The notes under the pieces are model-generated. The model did not search any database, had not been told where the DNA came from, and worked only from the letters and a program-made list of their open reading frames with translations. From contig NC_134108.1 in the NCBI RefSeq assembly GCF_040939455.1, forward strand, positions 48,731,501-48,795,500: DNA of 64,000 bases, written 5' to 3'. Origin of the DNA: Microcebus murinus (taxonomy: Eukaryota; Chordata; Mammalia; Primates; Cheirogaleidae). This document shows, one piece after another, positions 1-11,389 of this stretch (position 1 is its first letter; every line of letters begins with the position of its first letter). The translations under genes were made by a program, and so were the position numbers.

Positions 1-376
1 AGATGTAGAATCAACCTAGGCACCCATCAACTGAGTGGATAAAGAAAATGCGAAACATATATTTATGCACACACACACACATATACACACGCACACACAC
101 ATACACTGTGGAGTACTACTCAGCCATAAAAAAGAATGAAATAATGCCTTTTGCAGTAACTTAGATGGAACTGCAGAACCTTATGCTAAGTGAGGTATCC
201 TAGGAATGGAAAAACAAACACCACAAGTTCTCACTAATAAGTGGGAACTAAATGATGGATACACATGGTCATATATTGGTGTAAAGGACATTGGAAACTA
301 AGAAGAAGGAGGGTGGGGCAGGTGAGGGATAAAAGTGTACCTATCTCTCAGGTGCAATGAACACTCTTCAGGTCTG
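1..376 (+). mobile_element. Old L1, 3' end (ORF2 tail and 3'UTR), left part
   Basis: The text from about 100 to 300 follows the C-terminal end of L1 ORF2 and the start of its 3'UTR: the 'tggagtactactcagccata' stretch, then 'aagttctcactaataagtgg' and 'gggataaaagtgtacctat'. The copy resumes after an inserted DNA transposon at 563 and ends in an A-rich tail near 676. It has many substitutions and no usable frame, so it is an old copy, clearly different from the young lemur-type L1 tails elsewhere in the window. Confidence 0.85.
67..104. repeat. (CA)n microsatellite inside old L1
   Basis: An interrupted CA run lies inside the L1 tail. It probably grew from a CA-containing stretch of the element. 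Confidence 0.85.
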
Positions 377-562
377 CAGTCCTCAACCCCCAGGCCATGG
401 CCTGGTACCAGTTTGTGGCCTGTTAGGAAATGGGCCATGCATCACCACCTGAGCTCTGCACTCCACCTCGAATCCACGATACCTCACCCCCTAAACCCTG
501 GTCCATGGAAAAATTGTCTTCCATGAAACTGGTCCCTGGTGCCAAAAAGCTGGGGACCGCTG
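377..562. mobile_element. hAT-like nonautonomous DNA transposon inside L1
   Basis: The element starts with cagtcctcaaccccc and ends with tggggaccgctg, which read as degenerate terminal inverted repeats of the CAGNGGTCCCCAAC type. Its internal text ('aaaattgtcttcca', 'actggtccctggtgccaaaa') matches a common mammalian hAT-group MITE. It interrupts the L1 3'UTR; tcaggt is seen just before it (368-373) and again just after it (569-574), consistent with an imperfect duplicated target. The centre is shorter than full-length copies I know. The exact family name is not certain. Confidence 0.65.
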
Positions 563-676
563 ATCTGATCAGGTGATGAGCACACTAAAAGCCCTGACTT
601 CAGCATTATTCAAGTCATTCAGGTAACAAAAACACCTGTAGCCACTTAATATTTTGAAATAAAATTTTTTTTAAAA
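563..676 (+). mobile_element. Old L1 3'UTR, right part with A-rich tail
   Basis: Continuation of the L1 at 1-376 after the hAT-like insertion. 'aggtgatgagcacactaaaa' and 'gtaacaaaaacacctgtagc' match the terminal L1 3'UTR, followed by an A-rich tail at about 648-680. Confidence 0.8.
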
Positions 677-683
677 AAAGAAA

Positions 684-742
684 ATACTTTAGGAACTACT
701 TAATACTTTAGGAAGTACTTAAATACTTTAGGAAGTACTTAA
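684..742. repeat. 20-bp tandem repeat, three copies
   Basis: The unit atactttaggaagtacttaa is present twice exactly (703-722, 723-742). A first copy at 684-702 has one change and is one base short. The array lies directly after an L1 poly-A tail. Confidence 0.9.
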
Positions 743-1159
743 ATAATAAGAGAAATAAATCCAGATGAAGCAAGAATTATGGGAAGTAGGGGTAATCATA
801 TATCTTGGTAAAGTTTGCTATTGTCTTAAAAGTTAGAAGAGGGAAAATATTTCCATAATAACCAGAACTAAAACTCTATCAACATGGTGGAGGGGCCAAG
901 GTGAGAGGAAGCCCAAGGGGACATGAGACTCACAGTAAGCAAAGGAGACGATATAGACAGCAGTAAGTTTAAGAAAAACAAATGTAAGCGTGAGTATGGA
1001 AGGTCAACCACCATAAGGCAAAACTAGAATGTATTTTTTTGTCCAGAATATATTTTATCAGAATTTTTAATCTTATAGAAGAAAGCTTGGTCCACTCAAT
1101 GGAATTTAGGAACAGAGAAATGAAAGAAACAAAAAGAGAACAAAACAAGTGGAACATAT

Positions 1160-1317
1160 GACAATGGAACTAAATCTTAATGCATCAGCAAAAACTCACC
1201 AAAGATAGACTCTTAGGTTGGATTCAAAAACAAACAAAATATTATACAACAATATGTTGTCAAAAAAACACACTTAGGACAATGATATAGAAAATTGGGA
1301 ATAAAAATAGAAAATTA
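1160..1317 (+). mobile_element. Ancient L1 ORF2 remnant, part 1
   Basis: 'ttaggttggattcaaaaaca' and 'acacacttaggac' resemble the ORF2 segment before the reverse-transcriptase region of old L1/HAL1-type elements. The upstream stretch 760-1160 is probably the same element or its 5' flank but is too decayed to assign. The copy is cut by the MITE at 1320-1390. Confidence 0.55.
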
Positions 1318-1319
1318 TA

Positions 1320-1390
1320 CGAGGGCTGTTTGGAAAGCAACCCACCATTGTTAATATAATAAATGTCTCTATTTGGCTGGATAGCCCTCG
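1320..1390. mobile_element. Mariner-type MITE, 71 bp
   Basis: The outer ends form a perfect inverted repeat: CGAGGGCT at 1320-1327 and AGCCCTCG at 1383-1390. Both ends are flanked by TA (1318-1319 and 1391-1392), and the TATA extends the symmetry to 12 bp. TA duplication and a CGAGGG terminus are hallmarks of Tc1/mariner elements. No coding capacity is present. It sits inside the ancient L1, whose text resumes at 'ccaagtaattatgaac' right after it, so it inserted later than the L1. Confidence 0.75.
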
Positions 1391-1392
1391 TA

Positions 1393-2646
1393 TACCAAGT
1401 AATTATGAACTAAAAGAAAACCAGGGTAGCAACAGTAATATGTTACAAAATAAGAATTTAAGGCAAAAAATGTCACAGGGGATAGATGATAGACATTATA
1501 TATTCATAAAAGAAATAATAGAAAGAAAAGATATATCCATTATAAACACATATAATAAGAGAGCCTCAAAATGTTTCAACTACTGTAGGAACTGCAGAGA
1601 GAAATAGATAATCCTTCAATTGTAGCTAGAGAAACAGATTGATCAAACAGACAAGAAAAAACCAGAGATATCAAAGACCTAACAATGAAATTAAGCAAGC
1701 AAAAATTTCTTTTGAAGCACCCATGAAACATTTACAAAAATAGATCATCTATTAGGCAACAAACTAATAAATACATTCAGAAGTCAATATGAAAAAAGAG
1801 GTAAATAATACTTTATGTTCAGAAGCAAAATACTGTACCACTACATAACCTTTGAATTAAAATTGTAAAGAAATTAAAGAAATATCAGAACTACAGTGAA
1901 TACTGCCCATCAAAATTGTGGAATCCACCTGAAAATTTCAGGAAAATTTAGTTTAAATACATTTATCAGGAAACACAAAAAATAATAAATGAAGTGAGCA
2001 ATTAATGGAAGAATTGCAAAAAAGCAACAGGAAACAAGAAAGAAGGAAATAATTATGATAAGGACAGAAATTAACAAAATAGTAAACAACAAAAACAATT
2101 GATAAGATTGACCAAAAAAAATTGTTTGAAGTATCAATAAGTATCTAGAAAAATTAATAAAGAAAAAAGAGAAGATATAAATTAAAATATAGAATGGAAA
2201 GAGGGAAATAACTACAACACAAAGACTAAGAGAGCATAGGAGAGCATTTGGACACCTATTTGCCACTAAATTTGAAAGCTTGAATACATAAAAGAAATAA
2301 GTTCACAGAAAAATATGAAATCTTAAAGTTGGTGCAGGAAAAAAATAGGGAGCTTGAACTAGATCAATAGCTATTAAACAAATTGAAAAGGAAGTCAAAA
2401 GTCTAACTTCTAAAAAATCACAGGCTCAGTCAGTCTCACAAGTGAATTTTACCAAACTTTAAAGAAACAGATATTCCCATCTTATAAAGTTGTACTAAAA
2501 AAAGAGAAAAAATTGAAAGCTGCTAGCTCATTTCATTAGTATAATCTTGATTCCAAAGATAAACAAAATTATAAGCTAATTTCACTTTATGAACTCAGAT
2601 GCATAATCAGAGAATAAAATATTTGCTGAATACAACAGCTTATTTA
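1393..2646 (+). mobile_element. Ancient L1 ORF2 remnant, part 2
   Basis: Degenerate L1 ORF2 text: 'accagggtagcaacagtaat' and 'gaaaaaaccagagat' correspond to the endonuclease/RT region, and 'gtgaattttaccaaacttta' is a typical ORF2 segment. Stops occur in all frames. The element is interrupted at 2647 by a young antisense L1 and resumes at 2957. Confidence 0.75.
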
Positions 2647-2939
2647 TTTATTTATTTATTTATTTATTTTTTTTATTTTGGCATATTATGGGGGTACAGA
2701 TTTTAAGGTTTCAATAAATGCCCATTTCCCCCCCTCCCCCCAAAAGTCTGAGTCTCCATCATGACCATCCCCCAGATGGTGCACATCTCACTCATTATGT
2801 ATGTGTATACCCGCCCCCCTCCCCCCTCCCACCTCCCCAATACCCTATTACTGTAGCACCTGTGTGTCCACTTAGGTGCTACTCAGTTAATACCAGTTTG
2901 CTGGAGAATATATCTGGTGCTTGTTTTTCCATTCTTGGG
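2647..2939 (-). mobile_element. Young lemur-type L1, 5'-truncated, antisense
   Basis: On the minus strand this is an L1 3'UTR: G-rich tract, then 'gtacccccataatatgcc', then poly-A with TAAA repeats (seen here as the 2641-2680 T-rich start). The target-site duplication atacaacagcttattta is exact at 2630-2646 and 2940-2956. It is nearly identical to the 3' end of the L1 at 30142-30965, so it belongs to the same subfamily. It lies inside the ancient L1. Confidence 0.93.
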
Positions 2940-2956
2940 ATACAACAGCTTATTTA

Positions 2957-5200
2957 AAAAATAATACATGAAAACCAAGGTAGATTTATCCCAGGAATAG
3001 AAGGATGGGTCAACATAAATGTTACTCTCCACATTAAAAAGCTAAAGAAGAATTATATAATTATCTCAATATCTGTAGAAGAAGGTTTTGAAAAGGATCT
3101 ATACCTATTTATGATTTTATAAAAACCCTCTTATCAAACTAGCAGTAGAAGGAAACTTCCTTAAATTGATAAAGCTTACACACCAAAATCTTTCAGCAAA
3201 TACATACTTATATATAATGGAAAAACTTTAGATGCATCTCCTTTAAGACAAGGACCAGAAAAATACCATCCTTTTCACTGGTACTGGCTTACAGAGCACT
3301 GGGGGTCTTGAGCAATGCTGCAAGGGAAGGAAAATGATGTGTGTGAAGAGTGAAAAGTTCAAACTCTCATCACTCTCAGAATATATAATTATCTTTCTGG
3401 AAAAATCAATAAAAATAATAAATTGTTAGCAGTAATAAAAGTTCGGCAATGTTGCTGGGTAAAGATCAACCTCTAGAATCAATACATCTCTTACACTATA
3501 TAGTCAAAATTAAAGTATCATTTATAAGAGAAACAAAAAACTATAAAATATCCTGGAATTCACTTAACTAAGTCTGTATGATACCTCTAAGGAGAAAACT
3601 TTAAAACTGCTTTTAAAAAATTATAAACGTGTCAATAGATGGAGAGATTATTCCATGCTCTTGAATGGCGTGACATAACATCAGAAAGATGTCAATTAAC
3701 ACTCAAATCAAGCTGTAAATCAAATGTAACTTCAATCAAAATTCCAGCTGGATTTTTCTGAGGAAGTTAGTTAAATTACTCTAACATTTATATGAAGAAA
3801 TAAATATTCATGACTAATCAACCTTTAAAAAGAGGAGTATAGATAGGGCAGAGGGGTAATCCTCCCAGACATTGACATGCTATTAATTTTTAAAGTGTAG
3901 TTTTGAAGTAAGAATAGACAAGTTGACCAGAGGAGCAGAAGGGAAATCTCAGACACAAGCGCAGGCGTATGTGGAGACTAGTAAAGGTTGGAGGTGAAGC
4001 CAAAATTCAGTAGGGAAAGGACAAATTGTTTAGCAAAAATGTACTAGGAAATCGGGCTCACTATACAGAGAAAAGTAAAACTAGATCCCTACCCAATGCC
4101 ACACCACTGGCATGCCAGAGATAGACTAGAAACCAAAAGGTAAAAGGTAAAATCATAAACTTAATCCAAGAAAATACAACAAGTGTCTTTGTGACCCCAA
4201 AGCAGGGAAAAGACTTTTTAAACAAAACTTCAAAAGCACAAATCACCGTGCAAAAATATAATGAACAAACAACAAATGAGTTGAATTATCAAAATTAAAC
4301 ATTTCTGTTCAATGAAAAACATCAAAGATAAAGTTAAGATAGACAGAGGACAGGATAGAAGAAAATATTTGCAATGTCTAAATAAGACCTAGGATTAATA
4401 TTTGGACTCTACAAGAACCTCCTGCAATTAAAAAAATAAAAAGACAGAAGGTGCAATAGAAAAATGGGTAAAATGTAGGGACAGGCAATTCATAGCCACC
4501 CTGGAAGCTTATTACTTAACACTTAATATAATACACATGAGGAGATGCTTAAAATAATTAGTAATCAAACACTGCAAATTAAAATGTGAGATATTAATTT
4601 ATACCAATTAGCCTGGCAAAAACATGAAGGTGGGTGATGCCAGGTGTTTGTAAGAATCTAGGAACCCATATGTGCTGCTGGAGGGAAGGAGTGACTGGTT
4701 CGATCTTTCTGGAGAGAGCAATCTGGTCCTATTTAGAAAACGTAGTATTAATATATGCGTCCCCTATGACCCATCAATTCTCTCCTGTGTGTTTATTCGA
4801 AAGAAATTCTCAGCAGATCCCTAAGGAGGTTGCTCATAGCAGTGTTGTTTGTGGTGGCAGGGAGCTGGAAACGAACTTGGTGCCCCTCAGAAGAAGAGCA
4901 GAGAGTTAGCATGTGATGGAGGCATGGCATGGGGGGGTTGCAGTAGTTATAGCCCGCGAAGTTTCTATGAGACAGCAGCTTGGGTGGACCTTATACTCAG
5001 TGAAAAAAGTAAGAGAGTGAGCGAGCTGCAGAATACCATACCACGCACATAAAGCACAAGTGTATAAAAGAACCACATAAATTTTAATAGGAGCACACAA
5101 GCAAACACACATACATGAAAAAAGTGGAATATTTACCCATGTGATGGGAGAAGAATGAGAGTGGGTTGTGAGGATAAGGGAATATGTTTTTAAAAACAAA
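2957..5200 (+). mobile_element. Ancient L1 ORF2 and 3' end, part 3
   Basis: After the young L1 the older element continues with 'gtagatttatcccaggaata', 'gatgggtcaacataaatg' and further ORF2 text ('caattctctcctgtgtgttt', 'gcagtgttgtttgtggtggc'). The 3' end fades near 5200. Many indels and stops show it is long dead. Confidence 0.75.
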
Positions 5201-7658
5201 TGAACAAGTAAGCAAACAGAACGTCTGTGAGACTCAGAAACAGCTGGGTAGAGGTCATTTTAATAGATGCATTGCTGGAGAAGTTCCTACTTAATCATGT
5301 CAATTTTGATTAATTCGCACTGTGCAAAGATGAGAAAAACTACTCCTGTTTCCAAATTGTTTCCAGGATGCCTCAGGATGTCTCCCTATGTAATGTAGTT
5401 TAAAATATAGCTCTAAAAGCAAAATTATGCGTTAGTTTAATTGAAAAAATAAATTGAAAAAATACAGCATCTAAGAGGAAAAGGAAGGGAAATCACCGAG
5501 TCAGACAATGACAGGACAGCCCATGCCAGTGTGGTCAATCATTTAAAACAACTGTTGTCATCTGTAGTTTTCTCCTTATGGCCATTATATAATTTATGCT
5601 GAAGTGTAAACTCATCTACTCCTATTTTATGCTCCAGAGAAGGCTGTCGCCGGCTCTGTGAACACCAACATGCTGACTTCCGTTTGTAGTCGGCGCCCAG
5701 CCTGGCCTTCTTTGCACCAGTGTTTGAGACCGAGGCCTGGCCTCCCGTCCCCAGAGGCCTGCTCTGACTGCTGATGTCTTGAAGGCTTCTCTGTCCCTGT
5801 GAACCCATTAATAAAATGCAAATTGCTTTCTGAAGGGATTCTTAGTTGAAGCAGATTGATCAGCATGCCTGGATGTGCGGATTAGTTGGAAGGCAGCCGA
5901 CAGCTGGGCCAGCGGGCGGGGGAGGAAGAGGGGATTAGGACGGAGAAGGAAAGTGAACAGGGCGGTGAAACACACTTTTGCTTCTTCACACTTTTTTCCT
6001 GAGGCCGGTTCTCTCCCAATAAGCTTCAGTGGCATGGGAAAGACTTGGGCAAAATACACTGTCTGCTGTCGATTACCACTTAGGTGGGTCTGAATGATGC
6101 CAACTTTAACCTTTTCAGGGATTCCCTGGGCCTCTGCTTCAGCTTCTGCACCTCATTTTCCTGAAGGTTCGACGGGTGCTGAGGCTGCTCCCGGGACCGC
6201 GGTCTGTGTGGTTCATTGTCAGCGCAGCGTCCGCTGTCCGCTGGCTCCTCCGCCGGGGCTTGTCCTTGCAGACGCACGCCAGTCCCACGTGCACCACGCC
6301 CCGGCTCCTTCTCAGGCTTGTCTGCACATGGCACACTTGCTTGTCTCTGGTCCTCCTTCCCAGACTTTTCTCCTTGTCTCCTGATTTTGGGTGTAAAACA
6401 CGTGATTCTGCTTTCCCCCAGGCTGTTGTTTGTGGTCCACAGGAATGGTGGGGTGTAAGTGTGAAAAAAGCAATTTTGTTTCAACCTTTTTTGCAGATGA
6501 TTAAAACCATAAGTTTTTTTTATTTTGAAGAAAATTTTATGCTCACTATAAAAAAGTACAGGAAAAGTTTGTGTGTCTTAGAATTCATGCATTTTGAATT
6601 CGAGTTCACTTTGCAGAGGTGTTTGCTGATTATACAATCCCTTCCCGACTCAGTGTTGGGTCACCTCACAGGGACTTGACACCACAGATACTGGCGAATG
6701 CCCCACATCCAGGCATTGCTTCAGAAAGCAAGCTGTTAAATGTTTACCTGCACAATGCTGCTTTGGGGACTGCTGGAGCAGCTTGACTGCAAAGACAAGG
6801 TAAAACTACGAAAAAGAGACCCTCCCTCAGGGAGAATAGGCCCTAGGTGCACAAGTCATCACGGAGTGGGCTTCACTGAGAAGAGAGATTTGCTGGCAGG
6901 TGTGGCTGACACATCCTCCTCACTGGACCGTGCACACTGCAGTCTGAGTGAAGGTATAACTAAGCCCAACTCTGAGGCAGTACCTCTGAGAAGGAGTGAG
7001 GTAAAATAAGTAAGCACATTTAAAAAATAATTGATATCTTTAATGGGAGTAGTCACATTTGGAAAATTTTACAATGTAAGGTTAATTTTTTTATTCATGT
7101 AAATTATACCTGACTTCTTATTTTAGCAAATGTGTAACTTACACTTTTATTTTAAGATGTAATATCGGGATTATAAAGGCAGGTAGGAACTCCCTTAGTT
7201 CTTGGTTTCTGAGGCTGACTCTCCACCTTGCAAGCCCTGGTCTTTCCAGGTGTGGAAAAAAGTCCTAACTGGTGCCACAAACCCACAAGCCTCTAGGACA
7301 TGCACACAGGTGTCCGGGGTGTGAAGGACAGACTGATCCTGCTGGCCGCCAGTCAAAGGTAGCAAGTTCCTGTGAGTCTCTGGCTGGTGGCCTCAGGGGT
7401 TCTGCAAGTTGGGGAAGGTCCTGCTCCTAAGCTCCGTCTGGGAGATCTGGGCTCCTAAGGCAGCAGCAGCCGAGGGTAGTTTGAACACACCCTGTTTGAA
7501 AGGATGAGAGACCATGCGATAGACATGAGGGAGATGGATGTGTGGCCATTTCCCCAGTGAGTCTCTTGTTGATGTACTTTTCGGCAGGCTTGGTGAACTG
7601 TTGCTGTGTGGTACACTGGGGAAGGTGTCAAAGAGGGCTTTTTCTATTAAATTTCTTT
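5201..7658. other. Single-copy DNA with a CpG-rich patch, no gene recognised
   Basis: No repeat family or protein family is recognised. A patch at about 6165-6310 is unusually rich in CpG (for example 'gaccgcggtctg', 'gtccgctgtccgctgg', 'ctccgccggggc'). Overlapping frames of 167 codons (6176-6679, plus) and 134 codons (6080-6484, minus) cover it but show no motif or convincing splice context. Confidence 0.5.
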
Positions 7659-7672
7659 AAAAAGGACTTCTG

Positions 7673-7746
7673 GACTCGAGCGAGGAGGGAGGCATAGGTA
7701 ATATACGTAACCTTAACATTTGTACCCCCATAATATGCTGAAATAG
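7673..7746 (+). mobile_element. Very short young L1 3' end, 74 bp
   Basis: Only the last part of a lemur-type L1 is present: 'ggcataggtaatatacgtaa', 'gtacccccataatatgctga' and a short A-tail. The target-site duplication aaaaaggacttctg is exact at 7659-7672 and 7747-7760. It is one of the shortest clearly resolved L1 insertions in the window. Confidence 0.92.
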
Positions 7747-7854
7747 AAAAAGGACTTCTGCAATGTAATTTTTGATGGTATCCTTAGTGCATAAAATTTA
7801 CTCATGAGGTCTTGCCATACATGTTATTAGGTCCCCAGAAGCACATAGCATGGG

Positions 7855-7990
7855 AGCTGGAAGTCCCCTCTGCCAACTACTGGTCAGAGAGGCTGTGAGG
7901 CAAAGGGACTTGCCCAGATCCACAGCGAGTTAGTGGCTCTGCAAGGACAAGCCCAGAACTCTGGACTTGAAGTTCAAGACTCCTTTGCTC
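7855..7990 (-). mobile_element. MIR SINE fragment
   Basis: 'caaagggacttgcccagatc', 'cacagcgagttagtggc' and 'agaactctggacttgaagt' are the reverse complement of the MIR core and tRNA-like side. It is strongly diverged, as expected for this old mammalian SINE. Confidence 0.7.
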
Positions 7991-8890
7991 CTTTGACCAC
8001 ACATAACTTTCATAAATACGATGTATATGTATATATAAATGAAATGGGCACCTGGTTATCCAAAGGTGACTTTGAGAATAGGGAACTAGTATTAAACGTC
8101 TTTAAAGTATTTAAAACTAGTATAAAATAACGAACAAAAAATTATATTTACTCATTATTTGTGTAAAAATTGACATGTACAAAATACAAGATATGGGCTT
8201 TTCAAAGTATTCCACACCAGTAAAAGGCTAGATTAGTTTTTTACAAGTGTGTGCTTGCGGAGATTTGTTTGGGGTGAGACAGGCACTCTGGATGATCAAC
8301 AGGTGGCAGTGTTGCCCTGCTGTACACAATCCTGCTAGTCTGCTGGGGAAGAATGTTATTCCGGAGCCTCCAGGTCACTGATCAAAAGACTTTGCTAGAA
8401 ATCCTGCCAGGCTGTGCGATGAGCCAGTGCCTGGCAGTGTCCCTCGAGCCCCCCACACTTACCTGACGGCTCCCTAACCAAAGGGCCACCTGGTACAGTA
8501 CTCTCCTCCAGAACCATCTGCCTTCATCTCTCTGATGGGAACAGGTGGAGGAGAAATCGGAAACGCAATGCTGACCAGGCTGGGCTTAACTGCAATGGTC
8601 TTCATGTTTAATCTAGAAAATGTTTTGAAATATCTTTTCCCCATTTGCTTTTAATTTGAAAGCACAGAGGGGCATACTTGAGGTCGGAGATGGGATTTGG
8701 GGAGGTGTTCCCAGTGGCCACCTGTCCGGTGTCGGCCACTGTCTGGTGGTGAGGAGGGAGCCCACTGGATCACTGCACTGGAGGCACAGATCACAGTCCT
8801 GTGTGGGTGCAGGAAGGAGTGAAAACAACATCCAGACACAGGGACCATTGCCTACTGCATATGCGCCCCAGACCAGAACATAAAAATAGC
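7991..8890. other. Single-copy DNA, nothing recognised
   Basis: No recognisable repeat or coding pattern. Open frames near 8613-8883 lie on both strands over the same bases, which argues against any being real. Confidence 0.5.
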
Positions 8891-8894
8891 AATA

Positions 8895-9125
8895 GTGACA
8901 GTAGACATTTACTGTGGGCTTACTATGTGCCAGGCACTGTTGAAAGCTTTTTATATGAGTTGTTTCATTTATTTCTCACACCCGCCTGTGGGATAGGTAC
9001 TATTATTATATCCATTGACAGATGAAGAAATTGAGTTTCAGAGAGAGAAACTTGGCCATATAATTATTAATAGTAATGGAGCCAGAATTTGAACCTTAAA
9101 ACTAGCGAGTCTGGCTCTGCGTTCC
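8895..9125 (-). mobile_element. MIR SINE fragment
   Basis: Reads 'cttactatgtgccaggcact', then 'gacagatgaagaaattgag', then 'gagccagaatttgaacc': the order expected for a reverse-oriented MIR. Confidence 0.75.
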
Positions 9126-9790
9126 TGCCACTGATTGATCCAAATGCACCAAGCAGAGGAGAGCTTCAGGCCTTGTGAAGCTGAGGCTTGCTGCATTCAC
9201 TCTGGGAGAACCTGTTTCGTCGGGGAGAGTCAAGTTCTCTGGCTGAGAAAGAACAAACACTGTGTGTAGTCAGCCTCTGGTGCACAGGACTGCCCTGTCC
9301 TGGGGTGGCTGGTAATCAACATCTGGATTGAGAGGCATGACTTGGAGCTTCATCGTTGGTTAAAAATTGCACCCACCATTTTGAAATGATAATATCAGAT
9401 TCCTGTGGCTTCGCCAAGTAGAGGGGGCCAAAACCCAGAGTGAAGGCCACCTGGATGGTCTGCAGGGCTGCGTGGAATGCCCACCCACATTGGGAAGGTC
9501 AGTGAGGAGCCACAGCCTAGGCTGTGATTTAGCACGAACAACACTGAGCCCTCCATTTCAAGCTTAAGAGATGCTGAGGAAGGTCTGCGGACAGGACAGC
9601 AACGATCTCCGATGGACACTGCAGTGATCTCAAGCAGTGACCAATCTGGTGTCTGGTTTGTGTTTGGGATTCCTTCTGCCCCATGGAATGGTTCAGGCCT
9701 CCATTCATTCAATCCTGAAAGCATTTACTGATACCTCTTATACTCTAGGCTCTGTGCTCAGCATGGGAATAATAATAACAATAATCGGCA
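9126..9790. other. Single-copy DNA, nothing recognised
   Basis: Moderate GC, no repeat recognised. A 109-codon open frame on the minus strand (9395-9724) has no family features. Confidence 0.45.
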
Positions 9791-9793
9791 ATA

Positions 9794-9893
9794 AAAATTC
9801 AGGAAATCAATGAAAAAAATGAAAAAGTTACTAAAGAACTAGACAACATAACAAAGGATATAATAGAACTTAAAGAATTAGAGTCACAGCTCT
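9794..9893 (+). mobile_element. Isolated L1 ORF1-like coiled-coil fragment
   Basis: A/G-rich text reading through as a charged heptad-like peptide rich in K, E, I and L (for example KELDNITKDIIELKELE) resembles the coiled coil of L1 ORF1p. It is only about 100 bp long, with no other L1 parts next to it and no clear target-site duplication. It could be a fragment of an inverted or deleted L1. Confidence 0.4.
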
Positions 9894-10334
9894 AAAACCC
9901 AGACAGTAATTCTTTCCAGCACATAATAATCTATAAGCTACCTTGGACTCTTTAACCTCTAAGTCTTCTGGCCCATAGGGAGCCTCTGTAGGAGGCTGTC
10001 AAAGCTGGATTCAGAAGGGTTTGGATACCAGTGCTGCTGTTGTGTTGTTAGATCTCAGCAACTAATGACTAGCCTTCTAGGCTCCCAGAGGGGGCATCCC
10101 TACTTCCTGAGCCTCACAATGAGCCCTGGATAACTGAGACACTCTAAAGATGTGTCTGCTCTGTAGAAGCTGGAAGAGCCTCCTAAGATGGGGAAGGGGC
10201 TCAATTGGGAGGCCCAGGGCTGAGACCTGCCATCCCTGAAATCTATAAACCCATGAAAGGAGACCTCTAGTCTAGGGCCCTTGAGCTCGGCTCACTTAGG
10301 CACAGGGTTAGATCTCAGCTCCTAGGTAGGAGAG

Positions 10335-10488
10335 CCACCTAGTCACTTTGTTAAAAATGCAGTTTCAGGGCCCCATCCTAGAGACTCTGATTCAAAAGTG
10401 CTGGGCTGGCCTGGAAATCTGCATTTTAAGAAGCTTCTGGGTGATTTTGGAAAAAGTGGCCTGGTGGCCTCACTTGGAGAATCCTGGT
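10335..10488. mobile_element. MER5-type hAT-Charlie MITE
   Basis: 'ttaaaaatgcagtttcaggg', 'ccccatcctagagactctga' and 'gaaatctgcattttaagaag' match the MER5 consensus pattern. This is an old nonautonomous DNA transposon common to placental mammals. Confidence 0.8.
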
Positions 10489-10489
10489 G

Positions 10490-11370
10490 TACCAGCCATA
10501 GCTATTTTTGTACCCTTCTCTACCATCTAGAACTGGGCTTGAAGGTCCTGCAACAGAAGAGGCAGTGGGCAGAGTGAGCCATTTGTCACACTGAGTCTTC
10601 CTTGGGCCCTGTCATGGCTTAGGAGGCCCAATAGACAGAACCAAGGGAAACCTGTTAAAATCCCAGCCCCATCCTGCACCAGCGCGTGCTCCTGGCCATC
10701 CTCCCAATCCGCAGAAGCACATTGTTGCCGATTTTATTTTTTTGTTGATGTCTCATTTCCCCAAATATGAAATAACTTGAAAAGGCAGGAAGAAAATGAA
10801 AGTCAAGGAAAAATGAATTGTCAAAGTAGATTCAGAAGATTAAAAGCACTTGAACCTCTTACCAGGCTTGGACCAGTGGGTGGGGAGATTCGTTCTGGAG
10901 ATATGAGTCCATCCTCCTGTAATGGAGGTGGGGGGGGGAGTTTCTGTCCTCCCGTATAACCTTGCAGTGGGGCATGATTCCCCATGGGGCACAGCCCTAG
11001 CCCCACTTCAGCCCCACCCTGCCAGAAACAAGGACAAAGTTCACCTGACATTGGATCTCGCCTTCTCTCCCAACTGCCAAATCATAAAAAAGAGTGTGCA
11101 TTACTCTTCTGCAAGTTAGTGACGTAACTCCCTATTACTTATGAACCCAAAGCTTCCCCATGCTAAATTGCCTTTCTTAGATGTAATTGCTGTTTGAGAT
11201 TGCAGAAAGAACGTCACTGCTGTTGTTACATGGTTGACTTCTTTCTGATGGGTTTAAATTGTTACCTTAGTGACTTCCTGCCAGCGCTGGATCCAAGTTT
11301 TGTGCGGCCTGAAGCTCATATAATTTTGGAGGACCTTCTAAAACAAAAATGCACATTAAAAACTAGATTT
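10490..11370. other. Single-copy DNA, nothing recognised
   Basis: Contains a poly-G run at about 10926-10938. No gene or repeat recognised. Confidence 0.45.
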
Positions 11371-11389
11371 TAAAGTATTTAGTTAGAAT

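Noticed and set aside
6176..6679. 167-codon open frame, plus strand
   Set aside because: Overlapped by other frames on both strands; coincides with a CpG-rich patch where stop codons are rare. No protein family seen.
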